Source of the DNA: Sphaeramia orbicularis
Taxonomy: Eukaryota > Chordata > Actinopteri > Kurtiformes > Apogonidae
Length of the DNA stretch: 64,000 nt
Reading direction: 5' to 3'
Assembly: GCF_902148855.1 (NCBI RefSeq)
Contig: NC_043969.1
Coordinates: 32,495,353-32,559,352 of the forward strand
The notes beneath the pieces are model-generated. The model did not search any database. It had not been told where the DNA came from and worked only from the letters and a program-made list of their open reading frames with translations. The position numbers were made by a program, and so were the translations under genes. Shown piece by piece: positions 28,655-41,692 of this stretch; the first letter of the stretch is position 1; each line of letters opens with the position of its first letter.

Positions 28655-31139
28655 TAAATGAAATTATACATGCTCGAAAAGGACTAGGAAGAAGTAAAAA
28701 CTTATATACTCCTTCCCCCAATCTCTCTCTAATTGTTATTAGACTGTAATTTAAAAGTTTTCTTAATCAAAAAGGATGTTTTTTATATCATATTATCTCC
28801 ATGAAGTGAGTAATAATTCATATTAGAGTATGTTAAAATGTTAGAAAATATCAGATCAGAAGCATGAAAAATGTTTTTATTTCACAGTTTTCAAACAGTA
28901 TATCACTTTCTGATGATGGGTTTTAAATACGTGTTGCTTTGCTTCAAAAATTAAACGCATTGTGTATAACTGAGTGGACATTTTTGTAACTCCATGTAAA
29001 ATAGGTTCATAAAAAAATTTCAATTGCATTGTTTTTTTCATGCCTAAAGAGGAATAAAAACACTCAGGATAAAAAATCTCGACTGAAGTTCTCATGATTC
29101 ATGCATGAAAGCGTTAATTTACTATGTGTATCCACCTGAAGAGTTTTTTTCAGGTATCACCAAATTAAATCGAACCACCAAACAGGACAATAACATTTTT
29201 GCTTTTACGTGACTCAAACATATTTCCTCCCTTTCCCATTAAGCGACAGTGTGATGAACTTTTCCCTCCTTTCTCCTCTGTCTTGTTTTGATGTTTTATT
29301 TCAGACCATGCTGGCCTTCAGTAACTGCTGTGTGCTGCTATCTCAAAAATATGAAACATCTCAGTGTGTTTTCCTCTGCAGTGTGTGACTACTGCGGCGT
29401 TGGTGATTTGTATACCTGCTGGTTACTGAAGAGCCAGTTTAGGGAGGAGGAGATCCGGCTCTTTGCTGCAGAGATGGGAAGTGCACTGGGTAGGTGGTCC
29501 TCACATTCACCTTAAACACCTGCCATTGATTTGGATGCAGAAGTACTGCTTTAGCTGCAGAAAATGGTCCACCTTCTCCTCTTCGTCTTGCATCGATCTA
29601 ATGTGCATTATTTTTAGGGTTTCTTCATGACTTGGGGATTATGCACAGAGATGTAAAGGTACAACTTTTTTATTTTTATTTATTATTTATGCTTTGGCTT
29701 ATCTAATTCATCCCATAAATACCCAAACAACCACAGGTGACCAGAATCATCTACCAATATAAAATCTTTAATAACTTCTGATCCATTAATCCTATCAATA
29801 CATGTAAATATTTGGTGTAAACTACAGTTTTTCATCTTTTCATGGTCATCAGATATGACCCATTTGGATGTTCAGAGACTCTGTAGTGAACATGGAAACA
29901 CTGTCATCTTCTACAGCACTGATTCACCAGTGAAACCCATTGAGTTGGATCAATAACAGTGGATGGACAAACTAGGTTTATGTTCAGTTAATGTTGAATT
30001 TTGTTGAAAAAGTCACATTTTCTTAATTTTTCTCTGTTTCTGATATTATGACTATTAACTTTAATCTAAGTTTTTATGAACATCTACAGGATCAGTGAAT
30101 TAAATATGGGAAAATACTAGATTTTTATTGAAGAAATGCAAAATGCAGAGGATAATATTATAATCAGTGGTGTTAAATTGCTCAAAGAAAGTTAAAAAGA
30201 GAGAAAAATTCATTTGGGAACAGCCAGAAAAGTAACGCTTGGTCTTTATGGGTTATACATGCATATTTCTGACATTTTACAATATTCATTTTACTGCTTT
30301 TCCAGATGGAGAACATCCTTTTGAGTGACCAGGGTAATACTTTTCATTAAAAAAAAACATCTATATTTTAGTGGCACAGTAACTAAATTCCCAATCATAT
30401 TGGAAGCATATTAATTGAATTGTGTCATTATTCAGGTCATCTTCGCCTGTCTGACTTTGGACTCTCACGCCGCCTGAAACGAGGAGGGAAAGCATTTACA
30501 ATATGTGGGACAATCCAGTACATGGGTGAGAATTTAGTTTCATATTCTCGGGAATAAAATGTCCCCCACTACATTAGACCACTCTAAATGTTCAAACTGA
30601 AAACCTCTGGAATATGATCAAGAGGAAGATGACAGCGCACAAGAAGGGGTGCACACTTTAGGAAAAAAAAAATTAAAAATAAAGCAGTGATTGAGAACAG
30701 TATTGTAACTTACAATATCAATTTGAATCTAGTTGCTTGCTGTCAGAGAAAATACACAGATGATCATTAGAAGTGTTTGGGTTTTTTTTTTCTTATTAAA
30801 AACCCACTGAATCAATGTCACTGAATCTAAAATACCATTATAAACACACTGGACCTTTATACTTCAGCTTTTTGCAGGCTGACGTTATGGTTCAATTAAT
30901 CGTGTTGTTCTTTTCACAAACCATCAAGCAAAGCTGAGTTGCTACTTTTCTGCTTGAGAAGCCATAAAGCACCAGCAGCATGAAACCTTTGACTGGAAAT
31001 CATGTGTTTGCACCAAATAGTGATTTTATTTATTTTCTTATTAAGTGATACAGTACATAACAAAACATGTGAAAGACGTGACAACAAATAAGACAAAACA
31101 AAAACAGATACTAACTGCATATTCATCATTATACATTGT

Positions 31140-31176
<37 letters not shown>

Positions 31177-33531
31177 ACGTGCGAGTGTGCAAGAGAGAGA
31201 AAAATGAAAGAGAAGACAAAGGAATTAATAACAAGAAATGATAATTCACAAACAATCAATAAAGAAATTAATGAATGAATCCAAATACTGAAATTTAATC
31301 TCTTCCTACTTGAAAACAATGGTGCAGAGTTGTTTAAAATAAATATGAACTCATTTTATTTACATATTTTGACTAATTGTGAGTTTCTACATATAAATTT
31401 GACTAATGTTGTTATTAGTGTCCATAATTAACAATAATGTTCACTTCACACAGACCTATACCTATGACTTCTTAATTTGCTTCCAGTTGTGTGTTGTACA
31501 TCAGAGAAACATTTGACCTGAATGGCTGCCTGAGCTACTTTATATTTTCTTTTTGTGGCAGTGATTGCACAAAAGTAAAGTCTGTTTGCAGCAGCATCAC
31601 ACTGGGGCCACACCTGTGGTTTGTTCCCACTGGAATGAGCTGACCCAGTTCTGAATGTGCTGCACCTGTGATGTACTTATGATTATTATATAAGTGTATT
31701 TTACTGCTTTGTGTTCTCTCTGCCTGTTTCTATATTAAACAGGCTTTTTGTGGTATTTCTACTTTAAAATGTTCAAATATGACCTAAAATTATTGTTAGT
31801 TTTAGAATAAAGAGCTCTGAAGATATAGCAAAGATACCAATGTGTTGGACTGTATAGATATGTATTGAATATATACACAGGCAGGGGGATTTATGTGACC
31901 ACTAGAGGGTGTAGTAAGTCACTCTGCTGGGGTCTCCCATGGTGAGGAAAACTAACGCTATAGCCCTTTTGACCAAAGCATCTGAAAGTGATGAGAACAG
32001 CAAAGAAACAACTTTTAGAGTCAAAGAAAGTAACAAACTGATAAAAGCAAGAAGAAGAGTTTGATGCTAAGATGGCAGCGTTTGTTCCAGGTGAGGTATA
32101 GAATTATTTTGGTAAGCTGCCATTTGTTGATCCACAGTTCAGACTAAACTGTGACAGTTTTGGCCCTGTTTAGACGATTCCAAACAGATCGTTAGTGCGG
32201 CTATTGTCAAAACAAACACAAACAGAGGTGATTTGTGGTTTTACTGTGGCTGTTTTCAATCTAAAAGCAGAGCTAAGCTAACAGAGCTATAATGTAAACT
32301 ATCAGATGACGCAGCACATGAAGACTATGGGACACAGTTTTTGTTTGACCAACTGTTAGAATGACTGGCAATGAGTTTTGTTTGAAGGAGGAAACTTGTT
32401 TTTTGTCATTTAAGTTTTTATATTTTCAGACATTTACAAAAAGGCAAAAAAAAAAAAAAACAAAGAGGAAAAAAAACAACAACAAAAAAGGAAAGACAAA
32501 AAGAAAAACAAAAAAACCCCCAAACAACTTATAACTGAAAACGGCAGCCACAAAAGGAAGAAGAAAGAAGGAGAAAACTTGATGATACCATAGTGTAGAT
32601 GTGTCTAAACAATGAGCCTTGTACTTTACAGTCTGTGGATTATACATGGCACTGATTCTTTGGTGGTTGTGGTAATTCTAAGTGTGTTTTGAAACAAGAT
32701 TCCCTCTTGCCTTTGAGAATTTGGAAAGTCAACACTACATATAACCCCTCTCTGTGTTGTTTTGCTCAGCTTTTTGTTTTGTCTTTGTGATTCTTGTCCT
32801 GGTTTGTCTGGACAGCGCCTGAAGTTTTAAGCGGGGGTCCATACAACCATGCTGCTGACTGGTGGTCCCTTGGCATTATGTTGTTTTCTCTGGTGACCGG
32901 AAAGGTGAGAGTACCTCAACATTAATCTACTTTGTTTAGTTTGTATACGTTCATGGCTTTGGTAAAAGTCTGTTTTTGTGCTTAGTTTCCAGTGCCTGCA
33001 GAGTCCAACCACAACACCATGTTTAACAAGGTCAGACAATTTTCGTATGTCCCACCCCAGACCTGCAGCACCGCGCTGACCTTACTGCTCACCGAGGTCT
33101 GTAAAGTCATTTTCTTGCTAATTCTGTCTATCAGTTTAATTATATCACTGTGATCTTTCTTAATTAAACTACTTATTAATTAAAATACTAATTACAAATC
33201 ACTATTCTTGTCTGTTTCTTTATTGATGCAGCTTTTGTGCAAGAACCCGGTGAACCGCCTTCGTAACCTGGAGTGTTTCAAAATGCAGGCCTTCTTCCGT
33301 GGTACTTTATTTGACCCTCAGATCCTCCAGAAGGCACCTGTTCAAGTCATCCTCGAGCTCAGGACCCATCCCGATTGGCCGACCAAAGCCAGGCGAGGCC
33401 TTTCAGTGGACCAGTTTGATAACTTTGACTGTGAGAGAATCCTTCAGCCTCCGACAGCCTCTTCTGAATTATCTCCCTCTCTGGCCAATGTGGATCTGAG
33501 CCAAGCTGCAGAACAGACTTGTGAAGCATAA
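25211..33531 (+). CDS. rskr: Ribosomal protein S6 kinase-related protein (SGK494)
   Basis: Twelve coding exons join in frame: 25211-25240, 26534-26788, 26932-27015, 27384-27452, 27869-27938, 29382-29489, 29618-29658, 30306-30333, 30436-30525, 32816-32904, 32986-33096 and 33232-33531. The product is an AGC-like Ser/Thr kinase. It shows a glycine-loop region AKGSFG, the ATP lysine in YAVKV, the catalytic loop MHRDVKMENIL, DFG (LSDFGLSR), an activation segment ending [13 protein letters not shown], and DWWSLG. Key catalytic residues are therefore present. FLPEFPLR ahead of the domain and FDNFDCERI after it resemble the human protein. The start [10 protein letters not shown] is a plausible N-myristoylation signal. 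The linker exon 2 is Ser/Pro-rich. Substrates are not established for the family. It follows bltp2 closely, as expected from the human neighbourhood. Confidence 0.95.
25675..25870. repeat. Probable degraded LINE-like fragment in rskr intron 1
   Basis: The stretch GTATACCACATTTCAACAAG followed by AGTCCAAAGTGGTTTAGAC resembles the end region of fish L2-like elements (tata-cacatttc...caaagtgctttaca). It is short and decayed, with AT-rich DNA on both sides, and the assignment is weak. The rest of the 1.3 kb intron shows only A/T-rich DNA and microsatellites. Confidence 0.3.
26416..26467. repeat. Inverted trinucleotide microsatellite (GTA)5-(TAC)11
   Basis: Five GTA units at 26416-26430 are followed by GCAG and then eleven TAC units at 26435-26467. 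Since TAC is the complement of GTA, the two arms can pair into a hairpin. It lies about 65 bp upstream of the exon 2 acceptor of rskr. Confidence 0.9.
28238..29117. mobile_element. TTAA-flanked (piggyBac-type) element with nested LINE fragment
   Basis: The left end TTAACCCTTTCATGCATACT and the right end CATGCATGAAAGCGTTAA are inverted repeats with TTAA at both outer edges, the hallmark of piggyBac-superfamily insertion. No transposase frame was found. A reverse-oriented LINE 3' segment with its own simple repeats is nested inside. The element occupies the middle of rskr intron 5. Confidence 0.75.
28443..28730 (-). repeat. LINE 3' fragment with (GATT)n and (TAA)n repeats
   Basis: On the minus strand a unit-length tail reads TCGAAATAAAGATTTC followed by (AATC)n at 28454-28488, the usual form of a non-LTR 3' end. 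A (TAA)n run lies at 28601-28651. The far side contains GAAAAGGACTAGGAAGAAGT, a motif shared by many fish LINE 3' regions. The outer border is approximate. Confidence 0.5.
29708..30256. mobile_element. Older copy of a TTAA-type MITE in rskr intron 7
   Basis: This copy is colinear with the better-preserved element at 51675-52224. Shared stretches include CTAATCCTATCAATAC-like text, ATGGTCATCAGATATGA and CCATTTGGA. Ends read CCCATAAATACCC and GGTCTTTATGGGTTA; the outer TTAA duplication is degraded on both sides. It has no coding capacity. Confidence 0.7.
30526..32815 (+). other. rskr: Long rskr intron 9, mostly unassigned
   Basis: This 2.3 kb intron contains the GT/GC tract, an A-rich low-complexity stretch at about 32440-32525, and otherwise AT-rich DNA. 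I saw no exon-like conservation or transposon termini here, though 31860-32400 may be an old repeat. Confidence 0.5.
31139..31182. repeat. (GT)n-(GC)n alternating purine-pyrimidine tract
   Basis: About 13 GT units pass into GCGCGCGCGC and then ACACGTGCG, making more than 40 bases of nearly unbroken purine-pyrimidine alternation in rskr intron 9. Such tracts are prone to slippage and to Z-DNA formation. Confidence 0.85.
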
Positions 33532-33861
33532 GAAAAGACCCGACTAGAAATGAGTAAAACTGCCAAAAAGTAGTATTTTTCCTATTACATGATACCTCTT
33601 GTGTGAGAAAGTTGCATGGACAGTTTTTTATACACTATGGTTCTTCCACCAGCTGTTATTATTTTTACAATTTTCTATTAAATGTTTGTTATTATATGTA
33701 GAATTTAACGTAGATATAATTACATTAAAATGAAAATACCGCATGAGAATGTTTAGCCTTAAATTTTGAAATGAATCTGACTTGATAAATGAAACATTTT
33801 CCACTGTTTTGTGTTTAATCTGTTTTATGTTTTTTCTTTAACTATTTGAGTAACACTTGGA

Positions 33862-34634
33862 TATATACAGCTCAGTCAAAACAAACCACAGTAGTATTTT
33901 GCTGGACCTCTGTCAGCTTTGATTACAGGACAAATTCGCTGTGGTATTGTTTATGCTACTCAATGCTTATACAATGTCATAACAAATGGCAAAACATTTA
34001 TCACTGTTCAATGTTGCATTCATTTTTTGTCAAGATCTTGTATTGATGTTGAGACAGTTGGATAGATGTGTAAAATCTTCTCCGTCACATCCCAAATATT
34101 CAGAATGGGGTTCAAGTCTGGACTCTGGAGTGTCCAATTCATATCTTATACAAGGTGATCCTGAATCCTGGTACTGTCATATTGGAATATGGAGAAAAAA
34201 TCCACTGATGTTCAGACCTGGTCATTCAGTATATTCAACTGACCCCATTTCACAGACACTTAACATTGCTGAACCTAGACCTGACCAACTGAAGCAGCCC
34301 CAGGTCATAACCCTGCCCCCATGGGCTTGTACTGTAGACACTAGGCATGATGGGTAATCACTTCATATGCCTCTCTTCTCACCCTAATGTGCCCATTGCT
34401 CTGGAACAGGGTCAATTTGGACTCATCAAACCACATGATCTTCTTCCATTGAAACAGTCTAGTCTTTATGTTCTCTACAAACTGATGATTGATTCAGAAA
34501 TGAAAAACTACTCATTACATTAGTTAAATGATTAAAGAACTTACTGCAGCTGAAAGATAAATCGCAGCAGAAATCATCCAACTGATGAATCTTTCCAGTT
34601 AAATCCAGGTGGCAACTTTTTTTTGGCGGTGTAT
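33862..34634 (-). mobile_element. Internally deleted Tc1/mariner-type transposon
   Basis: The left part (CAGTCAAAACAAACCACAG, then TTTTGCTGGACCTCTGTCAG) and the right end (AGTTAAATCCAGGTGGCAAC followed by a T-run and GGCGGTGTAT) match a Tc1-like family common in fish. Between them, text such as TCTGGAACAGGGTCAATTTG and GACTCATCAAACCACATGAT is transposase read in reverse (C-terminal catalytic half). The segment is about 770 bp rather than the roughly 1.6 kb of a whole element: the part encoding the N-terminal DNA-binding half is missing, and the rest is full of stops. Confidence 0.7.
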
Positions 34635-35734
34635 TGATGTATATCCAGCAGTGAAACTGTTCTTTTATGTTGGACTGTCAAAACATTGAATAATAAATCA
34701 GTAATAATCACTATGCCCACTAATTTTCACTTTCAAGACTCTACACATGATCATGAAAACCTCCACCTTAATTATCTAAGTGTAAATAGATTCAAGGATT
34801 CCAGGATTTGTAATGTCATTTTCACTATGCACTTACACAAGAGAATGAGATTAGATATATAAGATGAATTGCTTTAAACTGGATGCCAACTGAAATATGA
34901 ACAAACATTTGTACATTTTCAAGTGTTTTTGTAAAAGTAACTCTTCACACATTGCAGTTAAACAAGGAAAGAGCAAGAAGAATCATCATCCTGTTGAAAC
35001 ATCATAACAACATCAACTGAATTTACGTGAACTTCTAAAACACCAACTAGAATCAAATGTGAAATACTTCAGCAGTCTATTTCAGTGATGCCACATTTTT
35101 TAGGATAAAGTTTAGAAATCTCTCTTGTTGTATGTAATTACTGGTACATGGTGAAACACCTACTGAGGAGCTTATTTTAAATCTGTTAGCTTATAAATGT
35201 GGTACCAGACTACGCTTTGTCCAACTTTCAGCCTTGGGTTGACCTATTTAAAGAATCACTCGCAAGCCTATTGAGGACAACTTTAATAGGACAGAAAATT
35301 GAGGACCAGATAAAGTATCATTATTAAATGTTTTTAATTAGGTAACAGAGAAAAAAACGCAGGCCCCAGCGGAGGCAGCCATGTATAATTGCTGCACTTA
35401 TTGAAGTCATCTATCTATTTAAAACTGTATCTCCTGAATGGGAGTGCACCGGCTCCTCCTCCTCTTCCTCTTTCTCCTCCTCCTGCTGCCTCCTGACATT
35501 GAATTCCCTCTCAGGCCCTTGTCTTAGACAGGTCCACCATGTCTGTGTTGTGGCTGTATAGTGGCAGGCAGTCCAGTGACCCATATCTAGTTTCAGAGAC
35601 ACACTGACCCACAATGGAGAAGAGAGGAGTCCCTTGAAATGCCAGAGAGCTCTCCTGCTGAGTCTAACCAAACAGGAACATTACGTAAGAGAACACACAA
35701 CAGAAACATGCAGTTTCTACTACAAAACCATGTG

Positions 35735-36600
35735 ATACAATATACTTTATAGTCCCATTAGAAAAATTTGTCTTCAACTCAAGTGCTGAACTCCACAGTT
35801 AATTAAAATGGACAGAAAATGGACCAACTAAGCCAATCATATCACAGATATTGCACACTGTCATGGAAGAATGAAAAAAATACATATGCCACACATCTCA
35901 TAATAGAAACACATAACAAATATTACACACCTCATATAATAAGAACACAGTACATATTGCATACCCAATGCAGTAAAAACACCATAAAAGGTTATTGCAG
36001 AGACCTGATCACCTTAACCAATACAACTTAAAAGTTTAATAGAGGTAGGCACAAATAAATTTTTTTAGTTTACAGTAGGAGACTCTTCTGTATCTTCTGT
36101 CAGAAGGTGACAGTGCATATTCTCTGTGATGGATCTGTAAATATCCTCTGAAGCTGCCTCTGAAGAGGCTGCTCATACATCGACTGTAGGGACTGGTCTT
36201 CATTCCTCTCCATCACCTTCATAGCAGTGTATAGCAGGTGAGAAAGCTTGATTTTTAATTGTACCATACCATCAGATTTCCAACCCATGCACATTTCATA
36301 TCTGATTAAGCTCTCTAGAACAGCCTGGTAAAATAAACCATAATCTGTTGGACCATACCTCTGTAAAAAATACAGCCTATGATGTAGGTGTGGAAATTGA
36401 CATTCAAGATGAGTCATCCAGCTGAAGGTGTTGTCTAAATGTACACCAAGATATGTGCAATGACAGGATATTTGCATATGTGTAAATCTGATTGATTAGT
36501 GTATCATGTATGACAACAAGATTGTGATCCCCCACTGATCTGAGATCCAGAACCATCTTCTTAGTTTAGTCCTAACCATAAATAAATCAGATCAGAAGTG
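35735..36600 (-). mobile_element. Decayed LINE (CR1/Rex-like) with reverse-transcriptase C-terminal remnant
   Basis: A 125-codon open frame on the minus strand (36477-36100) contains TYLGVHLDNTFSWMTHL and HHRLYFLQRYG...FYQAVLESLIRYEMCMGW. These match the well-known segment after the reverse transcriptase domain in fish CR1/Rex-like LINEs (YLGL-LDN-L-W ... RLYFLRRLRSF ... FYQ-V-ES). The 3' end near 35735 reads ATACTTTATAGTCCCATTAG then AAATTTGTCTTC in reference orientation, the family's usual tail. The element is truncated at its 5' side and inactive. Confidence 0.7.
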
Positions 36601-37479
36601 TTCATATCCAGGACCACAGGAGTCACCCTATTGCATGTAATTATATTATAGTACCTTTAACCAGAAGCAGTATATAATTACAAACAAGTCTATATGTGAC
36701 ATGATTCACAAAAGGAGGAAAAAAACTTTTCCCGTTCAAAATAATTGATGTATCTGACCCCATTCAGCTCTAATTTGGGACATATTGCCATATTAATTTA
36801 CATTGACTGGAACCTGGAAATGATTTCTATTTCTAGGATGTTCCCTTATAATCTTTACAGATTAAAGCTCACCACAGAAGACGTGGAATGCATGAATTGC
36901 TCTGAGACTAAAACACCCTTGTGAATTCAAGGGTGAAGACCAAATTACCAGGAGAGTAAAAAGTTTCCTCAAGGCACATTTTACTAATTGAATTAAAAAT
37001 AGCATGCCATGGGTTATGGTTCAATGCTTAAATTAGGTTGCTGTGGAGGTATAGATGTTATGACAGAATGCATAATTTAGTGTTTAAAAATAAGTAGGAA
37101 TATAGAGTTTTTTTGGTCTGAGTCATAAAATTAAAACAAAAATTAAAAGTGAAGTGAGCATAATATGTAAAAGTGAGATAATGGCTTAAGACATAACCCT
37201 CCAGTCATTTCCAAATGCATGAAGTTGCAAGTTAAAAGCCTGTTTATGATGTATTTCTCTGCAACTAATTTAAAAAACTTATTTGGTCAGTTCAGAACAA
37301 AAACAAGTAGCTGCACATCAACAAATATTTCTATATTTAAATAGAAAAATGATTCATCAAAAAATATTTAGGTAAATATATATGGGGCAAAAGTGGGCGT
37401 TCAAGTCCCGCCTAGAGGTGTGGGCTTATGAGGAGTGACATACTTGAGCTCAATAGAAACTAGAGCTGACGGAGAGCTT

Positions 37480-37535
37480 CTGTCAGTGCTCATCACATTA
37501 TTGGACAAGACACCTTTGATTTCCTTTTCTGTTAG
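37480..37535 (+). other. aldoc: Candidate 5' noncoding exon of aldoc
   Basis: A short exon ending TTTTCTGTTAG with donor GTAAGAAC at 37536 lies 350 bp ahead of the coding start. A first noncoding exon is usual for vertebrate aldolase genes. GC-containing text (AAGTGGGCGTTC, CCCGCC) lies 60-100 bp further upstream and suits a promoter. The exon start is not fixed by the sequence. Confidence 0.5.
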
Positions 37536-37884
37536 GTAAGAACTTTAATGCTTTTCTCTGTTTGTGGGCTTCAACTCTCAATAATGCATGGGAACATCAG
37601 CGATTTAAGTGTTCGATCATTGCTAAAAGTGTCTCCGCTCAATCATACTATGATCTGTGATGTAATGTAACATCTGTAGAATGTGATTAGTTAGTGTAGA
37701 GAACTAATGCAAATGAAACAAGGAGCAAAATGTTTCTGTGCATTTTAAGAAGAAAAAGGTAAAGAACTTTAAATGTTGAAAATACTAGTAATATTTTCTT
37801 AATTTCTGTGTTTTGAGTTGTAAGTGAGAAAACAATGCAGTTATAAAGTTGGATCTTCTACCAAAGGCTCCAGACGGTCTCAGG

Positions 37885-39863
<1,979 letters not shown>

Positions 39864-40158
39864 ATCTATGAAAAGTCATGTTTCTCTGAGCTTTGTTTTT
39901 CCACTTCCATAAAATTACAGAAGACCTATAAGTTAACTTATGATATTTGAGGTTTTCACAATCATTGTGACATGAAAACAACTAACAGTTTGTTTATCTT
40001 GCCTTGACAAATGGACAATCAGAACATGGCCTTGGGTATTTCTAAATATGCATGTAGACGACTGAATGAAAGTTATTGCTTCACTTTTGTTATGAATGTA
40101 TTCTCTTGACTCTGACAAGTAAGCTTTCAAATATTGCATATAAAATACTGCTTTATAA

Positions 40159-40164
40159 AATAAA
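40159..40164 (+). promoter_or_regulatory. aldoc: aldoc poly(A) signal
   Basis: AATAAA lies about 300 bp after the stop codon, preceded by AT-rich 3' UTR. A second AATAAA-like run near 40485 (GATAATAAAAATG) could serve a longer form. Confidence 0.5.
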
Positions 40165-40599
40165 CTTGATTGCAGATTAAAATATGTTTCTTTTACAGCA
40201 GAGTTAAGTGTAATGTACTGATAATATAAGTGACACATTTCCCAGCTATTATACTGAAGTGTCTTCTGGTTGTGTGAAACTTCTCTATATGTATAAGCTT
40301 GTGGATAATTTGCGTTTAGTTTATTCAATTATCAGTGAAATGCACCATTTAAAATATTGCACCAGTTTTAGCTTTAAGCTAGGTTGCATCTGGATCCTTG
40401 ATGTGACGGTGATGTGTGTTATAACTCTGAATAGTAATATCTGTGGAATAGTCTAATACTGACAGTTGATGTGTAAACATGCAGATAATAAAAATGTATC
40501 TTCAGATGAAGTCATGTCGAGTGAATGTCTTTCTGCTCGGTTCATAGACAACCTGCAGTATTATGTACTACATATTATTATATATATTATATACCAAAG

Positions 40600-41115
40600 T
40601 AGCCTAGTCCGCTACTTGAAAGTATTACGGTTCAAGATTCTAGGTTTTTATTCTCCATTTGTGGACAAACAAACAGTCCAGGCACATAGGAATTCTAATG
40701 TAGGGCTCTCTTGGAATAAGTAAAAAAGTTAAAAGCCAAAAAAAGCAACACCTAGTCTTAAATAGAAAGTACTTACAATGTTGTGCAAGAATAATAAAAA
40801 AATAAAAAATAAATACATAGAAAAATTTCATAAATAAATTATGAATGCTACAATTAAGGTGTAAAAACTATAAACAAGGAATTATTAGCATACAACTACT
40901 TAGAAACACAGCTGTTTCATTGATGGAAATATACACATTGTAAATATGTTAAGAAGTAACAAAAATGATGTGGGTATATTGCACTTGTCAAATATAAAAT
41001 GAATATTGCACATATTATTGCAAGAGCTATGGAGTACTTGAGAAGTTATTGCACATAGTGTTAACATTTTTTTTGCCATCAGTGTTATGAGATAGGGTCA
41101 GGGCTGAAGTTAAAA
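40600..41115. repeat. Probable LINE-derived 3' UTR fragment
   Basis: The stretch contains TTTTTATTCTCCATTTGTGG, AACAGTCCAGGCACATAGG, A-rich low-complexity sequence, and repeated words of the type TATTGCAC-ATATTATTGCA and GTTATTGCACATAGTGTTAA. These words are typical of the 3' UTR of fish CR1/Rex-like LINEs. There is no coding part, and the borders are approximate. Confidence 0.4.
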
Positions 41116-41329
41116 AATTTAATTTAGCCTAATAATAATTGTACTAATGTTTAGAATAACAACATCTATTTCCATCTTTATGTGTGCCAAAGGAAACGGA
41201 TGTGTTATATACACTTCAGAGCTGTTGTAAATAATTTACTAACAAATGTAGGAGGAAATATCTCTACAAATGTGGCTTATACAACATTTATAGTTCGTTA
41301 AAAAGAAATTGCTAAATAAAAATAATCCA

Positions 41330-41692
41330 TTTCTGCTTACTTCAGTTGACGTGCCGAGCGACTATTATTATCAGAGCGCCTGTTATCACTACACCTGGTG
41401 AAAGGGCGGACTATTTCGTTCGGCGGATGCGTCACTTCTGGCTCCAGTGTTTCCGGTGTGCTGGATGTCTGGTAAAGAAGCGCGGTTACTGAAGAAAACA
41501 CGGGTAGTGAACGACGCGACGGGACTATTGTGTCCAAATTAAGTATCCCGCGTATATATCATACAACGGCGCATACTTGGTTGTTTATCCTCTCCAACCT
41601 ACGACTTGCAGCCCTGTCGAGTCCGCCATCCGTTTAGGGTTTCGCAAACAGATCGTTAGCTTTAGCAGCGAGCTAGCTAAACGTTAGCTACG
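41330..41692 (+). promoter_or_regulatory. srsf1: srsf1 promoter and 5' UTR
   Basis: GC content and CpG density rise sharply here compared with the AT-rich DNA to the left, as at a CpG-island promoter. A CRE/ATF-like site TGCGTCAC lies near 41427-41434 and a GGGCGG-type box near 41404. No TATA box is evident. The transcription start is not determined. Confidence 0.55.

Larger units (their letters stand above)
33532..37480. other. Intergenic region between rskr and aldoc
   Basis: This holds the rskr 3' UTR (a weak ATTAAA signal near 33677), a shortened Tc1-like transposon (33862-34634), unassigned AT-rich DNA to about 35.7 kb, a decayed LINE (35735-36600), and the aldoc upstream region. No spag5-like exon, the neighbour expected between these genes in human, was recognised. 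The rest shows nothing I can name. Confidence 0.6.
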
